A DNA stretch of 64,000 nucleotides from Diphasiastrum complanatum (Eukaryota; Streptophyta; Lycopodiopsida; Lycopodiales; Lycopodiaceae). The position numbers and the translations under genes are program-made. The stretch lies in the NCBI GenBank assembly GCA_029204225.1, contig CM055102.1, forward strand, positions 32,732,085 through 32,796,084, given 5' to 3'. The notes beneath the pieces are model-generated. The model searched no databases. It was not told the origin of the DNA and saw only the letters and a program-made list of their open reading frames with translations. Position 1 is the stretch's first letter; each line of letters starts with the position of its first letter. Below are positions 36,901 through 49,065 of this stretch, piece after piece.

Positions 36901-39900
36901 CCAGTCAATTTTAGTGGATTGAAAGGTCTGCGATTCAGTGTAGATGTGCAAAGAAGAGTTAGTTCATTTTATAAGATTGCCAAGAGTTAGCCAGGTGGAC
37001 GTTCAAGCCTCCCTTTTCTTCTTTTTTTATGTCCTTCAGCTGGAAGTTGTTATGTGCATACACTAGATTGTGAGGACCATAGTTGGTACACAGTTCAGTA
37101 CATTATTAAACAAAGTTCAAAAAAGCTTGGTCAGCAGATAAGCAGAAGCACGGTTGTACTAGTAGCAAAAGAGTATGCTCAATGAGAAGATATTGATTGT
37201 GATGAAACATTTGCACTGGTAGCTAAGATGCCACTATCATAATTATGTTAATTGGTTAGGATGTTCACTGGATGGATGTGAAAAGTGCCTTTCTAAATGG
37301 ATGCTTAGAAGTGGAGCAGTCACAACATTTGAGGAAAAAGATAAGAAGAAAATAGCATGCAGGCTTCAGAAAGCCCTTTATGGCAGAAAACATGTATCAC
37401 AACCTTGGTATAGCCGTATAGATGACTTGTTCAAGAAAATTGGGTTTGAAAGGAGTAAGCATGAAGAAAATCTTTGCATAAAGAAGGAGATGATTTCCTG
37501 ATCACTGGCACAAATAGGAGTCTGATTAGCAATTGAAAGAAGATCTATTCAAGTAGTATAATATGATCAATACTGGCCTGGTGCCATATTGCTTGGAAAT
37601 GGAAGCATGTAAAGATCAAAATATAAGCAAGAAGGATGTTAGAAGTAACCAAGAGTAGATTTAGGATTATGTTGAAACGTGTACTTTTGTAATGGTATGC
37701 ATTGTATGATAGACCCCATGGCTCTAAAGACATGTTTACAACTCATTTACCTATTGCTACCATCTACCGCATTTCACCATGACAAATGCCTTAATTATTG
37801 TACAACTGGACCTAAGCTAATAGGTTAGAAAAAACCTACTTGGCGTTTCTAGTAGGTGGGTGGAGCCTTGCCAACACCATATGGCCATTAAGGATGTGGA
37901 AGAGCCTATAAATACCCGCAACCCATCAGTCTAGCATTAAATTGCATGGTGGCGTACGTCGGCAAGCTTGAGTCTGTTTCTACCACTTGTGAGAGAAAGT
38001 CCAGCTTGGATCAAAAAATTTGCTCTCGCTTATTCATGCTCAATAAAATCTGCTTCACATTTCATGTCATATCTTGTGTGTTTGATTTTCCAGTTGTGCT
38101 GTATAAATGTATCATCATTGTTCTAGTTTAGAAGCACACTGGCATCACATTTCCCTAAATATAGAGCTGTCTGCACCAAAATAAGTCCTGCATTTCCAAC
38201 CACTTGGCTTTTTACCTTCAAAAAAGTTTCCATATTTCATTCTTGAAGATGGAGTTAAACTCCTCTTGTAATGCTATGCTCCTAACATTGTGAGTGCCTC
38301 TTCAAATGTATGTATTTCATGAGTTTCAATACAGGCCCCTTAATACCTCATTTTAGTGATTTGATTTTCTTCGCCTCTAACTTTTATCCTACGAAGTACA
38401 CCTAGATTTTCTTCATGTAATCATCGACAAAAGTGATAAAATGATGTGCCTTCCGCCAATCAAACTGATTTGTGCATCCTTTGCTCTACAAGCCCTAATT
38501 TTAGGGAACCTTTGCCTACAATGTTTCCCATCAAATGCTTCACAAAAAGTTGAATAAGCTTCAATGCCAAGCAAAACAACAACCTTGCTGTGCTTCTAAT
38601 ATGAAGAACCTGCAAATCAAGATGCCCTGTCTTAGCATGCCAGAGTCTACCTTGTGTTTTTTCTACTTCTGTAAGTGACAGTTGACTTATTGTTCTACAT
38701 TATGAACTATATATAGACTTCCTTATTTTATAACCTTGGCTACGACCTTGTACTTATTTTCAACATCTTTCAGAAGACATTCACGATCATCAAGTAATAC
38801 TGTCAGGCACTGGCTAGTAATAGCACCAAGAGAAAACAACTCGCAATTGAATCAGGGACTTCATAAGCATTTTTGATGTACTTTATTTCTCCTATGAGCA
38901 TATCTACAGGTCGCTTCCTTGTCCGTTGACAATGTGGGGTGCTATTTATCACCAAGACACATTTTCTGACCGTCACATGTTTCTCAAGCTTAGTAAACCA
39001 GTTTGTATGTCAAATCATATGCTGAGAGGTTCCAGATTTGATGAGCCAACTCCCCATAGTTTCATCAGAAGCCAAAACAGCAAAAAAGAAATCAGGCTGA
39101 TTGCCTCCTCTATCATACTTTGTAACTTTCTTGACATAACATCCAGACTGCCACCTAAAATTCTGTTTCTTTTGAAGACATTCATCCTTTACACGTGCAT
39201 GAATACGAGGTGTTTTGTTTTCCATCCATGATCTGCAACTTAGTCAGCTTTTGCTCCACATCATGCATTGTAGAATTTTCCTTGCCCTTGCTTCGTTGGT
39301 ATCTGCCTCCTATACTTCTTTAAAATTACGTCTTCCTTGGAGTAAATGCTTGCTACAGACAATCTCCACATGCCACAGTATTTTGCCTCCTAATCTCCTC
39401 TTGCTTCAACAGGCCATTGTGCTCTTTAAACAAGAAAGGTCTCCCCTTTACCATTTAGAACAATGCAGAATAGTTTGAATATTGAAGCTTTTCAAAATGA
39501 CTAGAAGTTGATATTTGTTGTCCTTTACTCTTTAAAGGTATTATGTACATGTTTCTCCTGCATCCATTGCTATTCTATATAGATTAGTCGTCAAATGCAA
39601 GAATCTTGAGGCATTAAGAGTTTTAAACATCCATTTTTAACTATTTTAGGCCTCCCTAATATGTGGGAAAAAACATTGTTAAGGTGAGCCCTTTTATTTC
39701 CTCTGTCAAACTCCTTAACCTCATTCTCTTTGTAGTAACATGTTCCCATAAATCCTTGTCCATGAGCATTGAGGAAGTTTTTCATTTTTAATTTTCAAAC
39801 ACTCTGATGGCCCTTTTGATTTGCACGATTGTGGTAAAATTGGCTCACTAATACTTGCCCGGTGAACTGTAATAAGCTCCTTCCTGCCTGCCGGTAACAA

Positions 39901-42900
39901 GGTTTTGAAATATCTATTACCTAGATGGACCTTTTTCCGCCAATCCATATGCCAATCCCCCATGCATGTCCACTGCATGTAGGTACCCCTAACCCATAAT
40001 AGTCATGACCTATGCATAAGCACAATGCATGTACATCCTATCCCATACTAGGATGCAAACACATGCCTATATTGCATGCGGGTGTGACCCCATGGTCCTA
40101 CTCGACTACTATCCAGATTAGGCATGGCCGTAACATACCTCCCCCCTTAATTTAGTTATGTCCTCATAACTCAAAGTCCGGGAAACTCTTCTTAAGATTA
40201 CCTTCTAGTTCCCATGAATCCTCATCATCAGAATGTCCTTTCCATCGAACCAGACGCTCAGTAACATCACCATTATGCAATCGCTTGGATCTTGTATCAA
40301 GAATCTTTTCAGGCTCTAAAGGAATCCTTTCAAATAAGTCTTCAAATGAATCCGAACTTTTACCAGAACCAAATTAATCCCTCACATGTAAACTCATCTC
40401 TAGATGACTAACACGGAAAATGGGACGAGTCTTGATTCCCTCTGGTAACTCTAACTGGTAAACTAAAGATCCAATCTTTTTCAAGATTTTATATGGTCCA
40501 CAATAACGAGCAGACAACTTGTAATGCTACCCAATGTGCATTACCTTAGAATCCTTCGGAATTCTAAGATACACCCAATCTGCAACTTGAAACTCCCGAG
40601 GCGATCTTTTCAGATTAGCAAAATGTCTTACCCGATCCTGGGCACTTAGAACATTTTCACGTGCTAACTGTAACATTTCTTGCATTTCACACAAGAAATC
40701 CGCTACTTTCTGAACTTTAATCGACTCAGTTTCAACCGTTATCAAAGATCTAGGCTGAAAACCATACATAAGCATAAACTATATCCAGTAATGCTTACTA
40801 CAGTTACAAGCAAACTCAATTAATGGAAGGTACCACATCCAATGAGATTGCCATCAGAAGACCTATGCACAAAGCATCCAATCTTTTCACCACTCACGTT
40901 ACCCTCTCTTGAAAGTCAAATATAGACTGGAACCTGAACTATGATTCGTCAATCATTATTCACCGGATTCTTATTCTATATTTGAAAATAAGAGAACATG
41001 AATGCAACTACTCTTAAAGACATGAGAGTTGCTCCACAAAAAATCCTTTCCACTAGGAAAGTTCCCAATTTATGCGAATCTACTCTCCTTACAATGTCAA
41101 TAAGGAACATGTCATTTCCAAGTCAAGGTTCCATCTAGAACACATCTAGATCCCAATACTCTTGAGTTCTGATCTAGAATAACTTAAGATTAATTAACCT
41201 TATTATCCAACTCCAACTGAGTTTCTAGGATAATTTATTTTTCAACAAAAAATTACTAGAACCAAAAGTTCCAACATATCTTATGTAAATCACCCATTAC
41301 CTAAGTCACAAAAGAACTCATAATGGCTGTGACTTACAATTGATACAACTTATCTACAATATCGACAGATAATGATATCTTGTAGAATCATCCAACAACT
41401 CAGACGCTTACACTATAGTCTCTACCGGAATAAACATAACCAATTCAATTAACCAGTCAACTATGACCCAAATTGAACCATTCTTATTTATTCGTACACG
41501 GTAAACCGACTACAAAATCCATCAAGATACTATCCCACCACTAAGTAGGATTATCTAATGGACGAAACGGCCCACCAGCCTTCACGCAATCAGCATTACT
41601 CCACTGGCACTATTATCAATTCAACACATAAGATTCTACGAAAGGCATTAAATTTGGCCAAAAGAAAATCCTCTGTACCAAATCTATGCACCAAGAGAAA
41701 AATTGTCATAAGACACTTCTCAACAATATGTCTATGTTTCCTGACTAGTTCATGCATGCAAATAAACTCAGTCCACTGATCTCATAGTGAATCCACAGAA
41801 TTAAGAATTTGCGCAAAAACACATGATCCCACTATGAATCAATACATAGCATATCTCCACAGATCATACCCAATCTGTATATATTAGATGCCTAACTGAG
41901 AATCCTGTAACCCAATTTACATGAGAGAGAATATCTCTCCAAGAGTGCTCTTTTTTCCACCGAATAGGAACCCAAAATCTTGATCAGAGATTTTTTTTCC
42001 TAAATCCATATATTTTGCTAGAAATTTCTTTCTTTGCATCAACTCTTAGTTCTCACTAACTCAAGTTGATCAAACCAACAAGGAACCACCTAAACAACCT
42101 TTTCTTGTAATAGGATCACCTAATACCAACCAGTCAGGTTCATAATTAGTGACTTCTTATTCATACAAGAATTGCTTCTAAAAAATTTCCCATACATCTT
42201 CTAATCCTTAGAAGATCCCAACAGCATCCATAATATCCTATCAATTCTGATTCAAAATCAAGTTCTACATCTATACACATTATAGATTCAATCTAGAATC
42301 AATACTATAGATGTTTCGCCCAGGCATCTTTCTATCAACTACTTCTCCCCCTTTTAATAGGAAACTCCACAAGTTTCCAATAAAAGTTATATCACACCAG
42401 ATACAGTCAAGGAGAAGTCTTATAGAAGATCCCGCTGAACCGAACAAGTCTATAGCAAATGTTGCATCAACCGACTCTAAGACAGTTAATGACCAACATA
42501 CCATCATAACAACTTATCCAATAGGTATTCTTCTCTAATCATAGAAACCATTACCTCTTGGGAAACCAACTTGAATAGATCAAAAAAGGATTCGCACATG
42601 GATCAACTAATTATTCCCAATTAATTATCCATGAATACACCTGTTAATCCATGGGAAATTATTTAACCTTTCATGCACTATCATCCAAGGAACTCAGATA
42701 GATATACCTTCCAAGGAATCACATGGACTTGGGTTGTTAGATTCACAAAGAAGAGATTATCAAATATATCAGACAACACTCAAGGTTCCCTATTTTGTGA
42801 TTTGAGATATCCATAAAGGGGTCATGACCAATATCTCAAAATCCCGACAAAAAAACCCTCTTGTGACCCATAACAATTGGCATCATTCAAGTCATACGAC

Positions 42901-45900
42901 TTTATTAAGGTCACACCGATCAATTAGTTTCAAATCACCTTTTTTGGAATCGCCTGCGTCCCATACCACAGGTTCTTCAGATGACCATCCACCTTCCGAT
43001 CAATCATTCCAAAAATCAATTGATTTAATTGGAACACAACAGATCTTCAAAGATTTACTTAGAATCTCAAATTTTGATAAATGATTCAGGTAACCTTAGA
43101 ATCCCATTTATCGGTACTATGCTAAGTTTCCCAAGAATTACAAAATCCCAACCTCATAGTACGAATTTCCACTTATGTCCTCTTTCCCTCTTTTCTGAAT
43201 CTTTCAGTCACTAGAAAGGACTTAAAGTTACCCTCAAAAAATCCTTTAAGTGATAGATTTAGAAATTAGAAAGAACAAGCAAAAAACAAGATCCCCTCAA
43301 AAAAGAGTTTACAGTTCTATTGATTCTTGTTTTTCACCCCCACTCAATTGGCCTTAAGTTTTTTTATTCTAAAACTTGGGCTCATTTGACCTGTACCTTG
43401 GTCAAATTTTCGTGAAATTCTGGACCCTAGTCACTAATTCACGATTGGCCCAAAAAGCAATTGGAAAACAAATATTTACTTCGGATCCCAAAATAGCAAT
43501 GTAAGCCTACAAAAATTCCACAAGGAATTTAGCCTTTTTTGCTTGTCCCCAAGGAATTTCCTTCACTCAAAGGAAGTTGTCCCTTTTAGAAACAAGAGGA
43601 CCAAAAAAAATTTGTTTAAAGTCCGGATCCATACTAGCGCACAATTGTAATAAAGTCACTAAATTGCACTTAGTTAATTAGCTGTTACTAATAACTTGCA
43701 ATTCATTGTCTAATACAACTTCTGTGCACACGAAGGTCACTCAACTGCTCTTCAAAAAACGAAGTTAAAAAAATAACTGCAAAAATCCTTTCGCAGTAGA
43801 ATGGGAATAAAAATCAGTACCAAACTAACCCCAAAAACCAAAAGTTTTTTTTTTTTCGCCCCATGGAAGGTGATTATTATCCATGACTCAAAAACCTCCA
43901 GTGAGAAATGCATACATCAGGGCACAAGCACACCGCATGCAGTTTATCATTAACACAGACAAAAGCCCTGTGAAGTACACTTTTAACCAGCATGCACTTA
44001 GTTTTTCAGATTACATCACTTAATAAAAAAAACTTGCACATGCCTTAAAGGCCTCCCCCCCCCCCCCCCTTTCTCCTCCCTCTCAAGCTTCCTCCTCCCC
44101 ACCCCCGATGCAGAACTCAGCCCGAGCCCGAGCCCGGTGCCTCCTTCCTTGCGGCCTGTCTTCTGCAGCAAACCCGCGCCAGGAAAAGGAGCTGCCTCGC
44201 AAGAGAGGGAGGGAGAAAGAAAGAGAGAGAGATCAGGAGGAAAGAGGTCGCTTCAACCCCACGCGCCTTCAACAAGGATTAACAAAGCTTGTTTACTGAA
44301 TGAATGCTCTGCAAGCATTTACCATTCAAAGGCAGCATGCACGGTTCTTCAAAGGCAGCATGCACGGTTCTTCATGGCAAACAAATCTTCATCCTGCTTT
44401 CAAATAGCTGAAATCCAAGCTTCACAGAAGGTCGCACACTCAACCAACAATCAGCAACCAAGAACGCCAACAACATGCAATGCTATCAAAGCCTTTACAT
44501 ACAGAGATGAAGACTCCACAAGAAGAACCCCCAGCAATTAACCTACATGGAAACTCAGCATGCCAACAATTTTCCTTACCCTTGCTAACTTTCTGGTTTT
44601 TTATTATTAACAATTATCCCTTCAAACCACAAACGGCCAACATGCCATCAGGTTTCATACGATTGTTAAGGGAAGAAAGAATCCAGCTGAGCATGCCATG
44701 CATAGAATCAAATAAACATTTCTGATTCTCCCATCAAGCACAACATTAAATTTGATTTGCAGCAAGCTTCCATCTTACCTTTCCCACTGGGAAAAAGATG
44801 CCAAAGTCACATGCAGCACCAATCAAACTCAGAAACCAGAAATTCAGCAACAATAGTAGACTGAAAATTTTCATTCCATACACCAAGCCAGTAAAATAGA
44901 ATCGAATCAACAATCACAAAGAAGTTTACTAAATTGATGTTGGAATGTAAATGGAATTGCTTACATTACCATAGGTTACTTTGACCCAAAAGGTCGAGAG
45001 TTGTGTAACCATGGTCAGTTATTATATTAGGCCTACTAAACTTAGAATTAGCTAAGTTAGTATGAAATTAACTTGGTAGGGACTCATGGGTCCACTAGGC
45101 CTAATTGTGACATTAAGTACCCCAACTTGACATATTGGAGGTACCTTATTCTTTCTATGTAACTTATAGAAAGTTGGATAGTCAACAGTCAAGTAGTTGG
45201 ATAGCCAATAGTCAAGTAGTTGGAAAGCCAATAGTCAAGTAGTTGGGCCAATAGTCATGAAGTTAGATAGTCATCTTGGACTATATATATGAGTGCATCC
45301 CATTTGTATAAAACACTTTTGTAAGCAATACTGACTATTCTCCTTGGCTGTCCACGAGTTTCTACAAGAGGGTTTCTAGCCATCTCTCTCTTTCTTTTGA
45401 GAATGCTTTGTGTGATTAAATAGTTAAGATCCTGGATCCTTAGGCTTCTATTTCCTACAAGGTATCAGAGCCTTTAGGTGATCATATTGCTTGCAGGAGG
45501 GCGCCCAATAGGAAGCTATCTTCTTCCCCTTTTGGTTGCAGAAAATCATCAAGCTGCTGATTTTTGCAGGAGAAGAATCTGTTCATCTTCTTATAACTTT
45601 TTTGCAGGAAATTGCAAGAAATTGAAGGGCACCTTCACCTATTTGAGAGCTAGCAGTAGGGCGCCCATGCTCAAACCAATTGCATGTGATCTTGACTCAA
45701 TTACATGCTGAAAATTTCAGATTTACTTCTTAAATGAAGATACATGTGTTTTGGACACATTTCTTGCTGAAATTTCCCTATTGGTGAGCTTGGAGTAGGG
45801 CGCTACCATCAGCTCTATATGCACATAGTGTGCACTCTTTTTAGCCACAAATTTCTGGTTTTGGTTTTGGCTTCATTCGAAGTCTACCTATTTGTGAGCA

Positions 45901-48394
45901 TTCTGTTTTTTGTGCAGAAATCAGCCACCTATTTCATTACTTGTTGAGGAGTATTGCGATCTATTGTGCTCATAATTTCAGCTTTGAGGTTGCTGCCCTT
46001 TGAGTAGATTTTGTCTTGGAAAGTCTATTTCCTATCTACTACAAGCTGATTTTTTTGTTATGGCTAAAGAATCGGAGTCTATTGGTTCTTTATTTAATGA
46101 AGATAGGCTGGATGGCACAAACTATTCCTTGTGGTGCTACATGATTAAAAACCTTCTAATTGCTAAAGGTTTGTGGGAAGTAGGTAATGGTGACGAAGAA
46201 AGGCCGCCTACCTTGGCACCTATTACACCATCTAGAACAACTACTTCATCATCTACGGAAGTGTCTTCAGATGAGCAAAAGAAGTGGGATCGACGAGATG
46301 CACAAGCACATTCTGAAATCTCTTCCACCTGTACAACATTTCTCCACCAATTTCATGGTGCCAATTTTGCTACCAATCACCTTCCTTTTGAGTAGTGTGA
46401 CTGCATTCAACCGCTTTCAAAATTTCTCAAAACATATACTTCATATCTGTAGAGCCCCAGAATTTTTGCGCCACCTAACGTATGTCAATCTCCTTATAGT
46501 GCACCACATATAGGGTTATATGGTTGCTTTGGCTCTACGATGGTAGATTTGAATTTGAGCCCGGCTAGCGTAGAGAAAATACCCCTTACTTCTAGGTTGG
46601 GCGTACTTGCGAAGTATCAACCAGAAACCCTGTGTCAAGATGGAAAATGGTGCACTAAGGTTTTTCTGTCTCTAAACCTTCAATAAGAAACAGAATCTCT
46701 CAACTAATTTGAGGTCAGATTATAAACAGAGTGATGCTCACACCTTTCAACAGGCAATGAACTGTTCTAGAATACTGACATGCTCGCATGACCACAAGCA
46801 GCTTTTGATACAATGCTGGAAGTTCAAGAACTCTCTCAGATCAAGTAGGAAATCTATGGAGCTGCTTAGCACTCCATTCACAGAACTCACACTCTCTACA
46901 ACTTGGACCAATCACGCTACGAATAGCAAACTTTCTGATTAAATCGTACAATAACTTGTCAACTCCTGAACTTGTGTGGGTGCTAGACTTTGTCACAACT
47001 AGACTCCCTGAACTAACAAGCTACTTGAGGAATGATGTGGGCGTATTTATACTTTTCCTCAAGGATGTCACTTGATCTATGGTCAATGGTGGCTATTAGC
47101 CTCGCCCTAGCCTTTGGGAGTATCCGCTACAAGCTCTCCTCGTTAGTGCTACGAAGGTATAGTCATATATACATTGACTTTGACTAATAATTGAAATGGG
47201 TTAAGTCCAATGTAGAATGCATATAAATTATACAAGCCATGGGGGTACAAAGAAGTATACATTCTCATACTGTCCAGTGTCTGGTGATTGTATCCCGTTT
47301 GGCAGCATCCAAAGGACTATAAAAACCAGGCGGAGAAACATTTTTTAGACAAAGATAACGCACTTACGATTGATGCATACGATTTCCTTGGTGTTTGTTC
47401 CTGTACTTCAAAAGGAGGCGCAACCGATTCAGTGAAGGCTGTTGCAACCTCCTCTGCAGCAGATGGGACCTCTGGATGAGAAATATCCTCTTCAACAAGC
47501 TGATCTTCTTCAATCTCAGAAGCTTGAACCTCAGGAACGTGGAGCTCTTCGTCAGCCGGCTGCAACTCGGGGGATACTGGAGAAATTGCCACTTCATCTG
47601 ACTCATTCTTACCTAAAGAAACATCTTCCAATGCCTCCACTACATTGCTAACCGCCTCAGTTATCACGCCTGGAGGCTTATATAACTCGGGTTCTTCATC
47701 CAGATACCTAAAAATGTCATTCAGCACAAAAAATCCCCTTTCCTGAGGAGCTAAAAAGAAACTTTGCACAAAGTTTCTTTTCTCGTCGACCTTTGTAGAC
47801 AGAGATCCAGTGACCATTACAAGAACACCCCCAGTCAAAGACTCTTGACAGTCGATCGTCCTTATTTCTGCTTTCAAATTAAGGTAATCTTGTGACATCG
47901 TCTTGTTGTGAATCTCCTGTCAACACAAAAGGGTATAGTAGCTTATAAGCATTATTCTCCTGAAGAATGGCAATATAAGAATATAATTTAGATTATAATC
48001 GATTTATTAAACTAGACGAACTTTACAGGAGGTAAATACTCGTAACATTCGAATCTAATGAAATATCTTTACAAGGTAAACAGCAACCTTCTCCTTTCCC
48101 ATTATCAACAATACAAAAGCACTTACATTCTGTGTAATTACGGTGTCCACAACTCCATCAGGGCCGGCTTCCGCACGTGTAAGCCTACTAGCATCGGTGT
48201 AGAAGCGATGGGCATTCTCTGGACAACTGTGCAACACGGTATAATACTGCTTCACAAAAGCCTCAGCTACCTGCAAAAATGAAGCAAATAGCATTACTTC
48301 GCTGCGTTAACAGCAAATTTCTTACAGATGAACCTTAATCTTTCTGCATACGCACCACATTGGCTGCTACAGGAAGCGCAGCTCCGGTCGCCAT
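33969..48394 (-). CDS. G3BP-like stress-granule protein (NTF2 + RRM), 8 coding exons
   Basis: Minus-strand exons: 48356-48394, 48127-48270, 47368-47916, 35152-35332, 34900-35021, 34717-34782, 34280-34346, 33969-34189. All introns are GT-AG and phases agree, giving 462 residues, a usual length for the family. The ATG is followed by MATGAALPVAANV, the short head plant members have. Residues 13-136: NTF2-like domain (AEAFVKQYY, GGVLVMVTGS, QSFFLAP, FFVLNDIFRYLDE), used for dimerising and partner binding. 145-235: acidic, Glu-rich. KSYASI spans to LRHMKEN across intron 3. 306-378: RRM with RNP2 IYVKNL (310-315) and RNP1 GFCYAFLEF (348-356). 390-462: RGRG/GGRGQGR tail. Family role (known): cytoplasmic RNA binding and stress-granule assembly in stress and immunity. 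No lesion is seen. Other identity is unlikely given both domains in this order. Confidence 0.93.
35685..35750. repeat. 33-bp tandem duplication
   Basis: Two perfect adjacent copies starting CTTGCTTCAGTCTTATCCCA at 35685 and 35718, inside intron 3. Confidence 0.9.
37135..37510 (+). pseudogene. copia RT fragment in intron 3
   Basis: Plus strand, antisense to the host gene: VVLVAKEYAQ, DIDCDETFALVAKM, then KIACRLQKALYGRKHVSQPW and YSRIDDLFKKIGFERSKHEE. These are the KARLVAKGYAQ...DYxETFAPVAK and KALYGLKQ...W blocks of copia RT with stops and the YVDD region lost. No LTRs recognised. Confidence 0.75.
38300..39225 (-). pseudogene. copia gag-end to integrase relic in intron 3
   Basis: Minus strand, in order: a zinc-knuckle-like remnant (CLQKKQNFRWQSGC), protease loop GSWLIKSGTSQHMI (relatives WLIDSG; Asp is now Lys), the pre-integrase segment, then FITFVDDYMKKI of integrase near 38430, with many stops and shifts. 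Old and non-functional. The boundaries are approximate. Confidence 0.65.
40131..40150 (-). other. polypurine tract and LTR start of the intronic gypsy
   Basis: The minus strand reads TTAAGGGGGGAGGTA then TGTTACGGCC, the usual purine tract and TGTTA start of plant chromovirus LTRs. The LTR would extend left from 40135; its other end cannot be placed. Confidence 0.7.
40164..41800 (-). pseudogene. Ty3/gypsy chromovirus integrase with chromodomain
   Basis: Minus strand, 3' half of pol. Degenerate integrase core from about 41800 (GGPFRPLDNP, WWDSILMDFVVGLP) down to 40780 with many stops. Then a cleaner C-terminal stretch: RDRVRHFANLKRSPREFQVA-like basic block, DWVYLRIPK, YKLSARYCGPYKILKKIG, YQLELPEGI, FRVSHLEM. 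A chromodomain follows (EPEKILDTRSKRL, ERLVRWKGHSDDEDSWELE, NLKKSFPDFEL) and ends at a TGA, 40164-40166. The YCGPYKI and VRWKGHS...SWE motifs identify a chromodomain-bearing gypsy. Aromatic and acidic positions of the chromodomain look kept, though the element is dead. Confidence 0.85.
41801..44937. other. intron 3 stretch without recognised genes
   Basis: Probably the decayed upstream part of the intronic gypsy, but I could not read a domain. Holds a run of about 17 C at 44050-44066, a GC-rich patch at 44100-44200, and a 23-bp tandem duplication (TTCAAAGGCAGCATGCACGG, at 44325 and 44348). Confidence 0.5.
44938..45459 (+). repeat. copia LTR in intron 3, antisense to the gene
   Basis: 522 bp, TGTTGGAATG to ...TTTCCTACA, TG...CA, with a primer site after it. 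It contains a roughly 25-bp tandem repeat (GTTGGATAGCCAATAGTCAA, about four copies, 45173-45265) and a TATA-like CTATATATATGAG at about 45281. It is a 5' LTR; no 3' LTR was seen. Confidence 0.85.
45460..45472 (+). other. primer-binding site of the intronic copia
   Basis: AGGTATCAGAGCC directly after the LTR; one mismatch to the TGGTATCAGAGC initiator-Met tRNA complement. Confidence 0.8.
46060..46395 (+). pseudogene. copia gag fragment (intron 3)
   Basis: The ATG at 46060 follows a 590-base leader. It encodes MAKESESIGSLFNEDRLDGT, NYSLWCYMIKNLLIAKGLWE, an insert-like PTLAPITPSRTTTSSST run, then KKWDRRDAQAHSEISS, the usual copia gag opening. After EIS the match to gag is lost and the frame ends at 46395. 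No protease, integrase or RT follows before intron 3's donor side, so the element is 3' truncated. Confidence 0.75.
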
Positions 48395-48767
48395 CAAGCC
48401 TGTCCACGAGCCACATGAAACGTCAAATTGCATGCATTGCCTCGGATATGCGTTCCCGAAGTTTTGAGACATAACACATAAAGCATAAAAGAGTTGATTG
48501 CACTGACACTTAAACATGAGATCCTTTCAAAACACTCTCATAATAATATCAGATCTGATTACATTTATTGTTATTTTCTTTTCCACATAGAGGATCACCA
48601 GTAGACTAGACAGATTTGACGAAGAAAACCGATGGCTAGTTCCAACCTTCAATAATAAAACCCTGGCACACGTCCAAGTACCTAAGGACGAACCTTAAAC
48701 AGAGAAAGAAAATCACCAGTAGACTCAAGAGCGCTTCCGCCGCAGCACCGAGACCAGAAAAACTGAA

Positions 48768-48814
<47 letters not shown>

Positions 48815-49065
48815 CAGAATGAAATATAGAACAAAATATCTTTGGATCTGTGCACAATCAGCCTCAAAAGACGTAAGAGGCTGAGATTATCGTCGATCCG
48901 TCTTACAGAAAGGCAGAGAGAGAGAAAGAGAGAGACGTGAAGACGAAGATCAGGCGAGATGCGATGGCGGATCGTCGCCTGCTGGATGATGCAGAGAGCA
49001 TGAATCAAGTCTGGAAAGTACTATTAATAAAACCAATATGATGAATATGAATATAAATATGAATA
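48395..49065 (-). promoter_or_regulatory. putative 5' UTR, leader intron and core promoter of the G3BP gene
   Basis: On the minus strand a pyrimidine-rich stretch (CTCTCTCTTTCTCTCTCTC, about 48911-48937) lies downstream of a TATA-like TATTTATATTC at about 49050. CTTTCTGTAAGA near 48905 could be a leader donor and GTGGACAG near 48400 an acceptor, giving a 5' UTR intron of about 500 bp that holds the CA tract. This layout is inferred; only the motifs are seen. Confidence 0.4.
48771..48810. repeat. (CA)20 microsatellite upstream of the G3BP start
   Basis: An uninterrupted CA tract 377 bases upstream of the ATG on the minus strand, in the likely 5' UTR intron. Confidence 0.97.

Larger units (their letters stand above)
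35333..47367 (-). other. intron 3 of the G3BP gene, 12,035 bp, transposon-filled
   Basis: Donor ATC|GTAAGT at 47368/47367 and acceptor GCTGCAG|CTT at 35333/35332 join KSYASI to LRHMKEN, which fits the conserved linker motif of the family. The other six introns are 85-370 bp. It contains copia fragments (37.1, 38.3-39.2 kb), a chromodomain gypsy (40.1-41.8 kb) and a copia LTR with gag (44.9-46.4 kb). The stretches 35750-37130, 39230-40130 and 46400-47360 hold no recognised feature. Confidence 0.88.

Noticed and set aside
44050-44066. Poly-C run with GC-rich flank as a CpG-island promoter
   Set aside because: Short, inside intron 3, with no TATA or coding region in reach; it may also be a sequencing-prone homopolymer.
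47364-47651. Several 67-80-codon frames on both strands
   Set aside because: Shadows of G3BP exon 3 in other frames.
48636-49008. Minus frames across the CA tract and CT-rich leader
   Set aside because: They lie in the putative 5' UTR and leader intron; low complexity, no domain, no agreement with the coding start at 48394.
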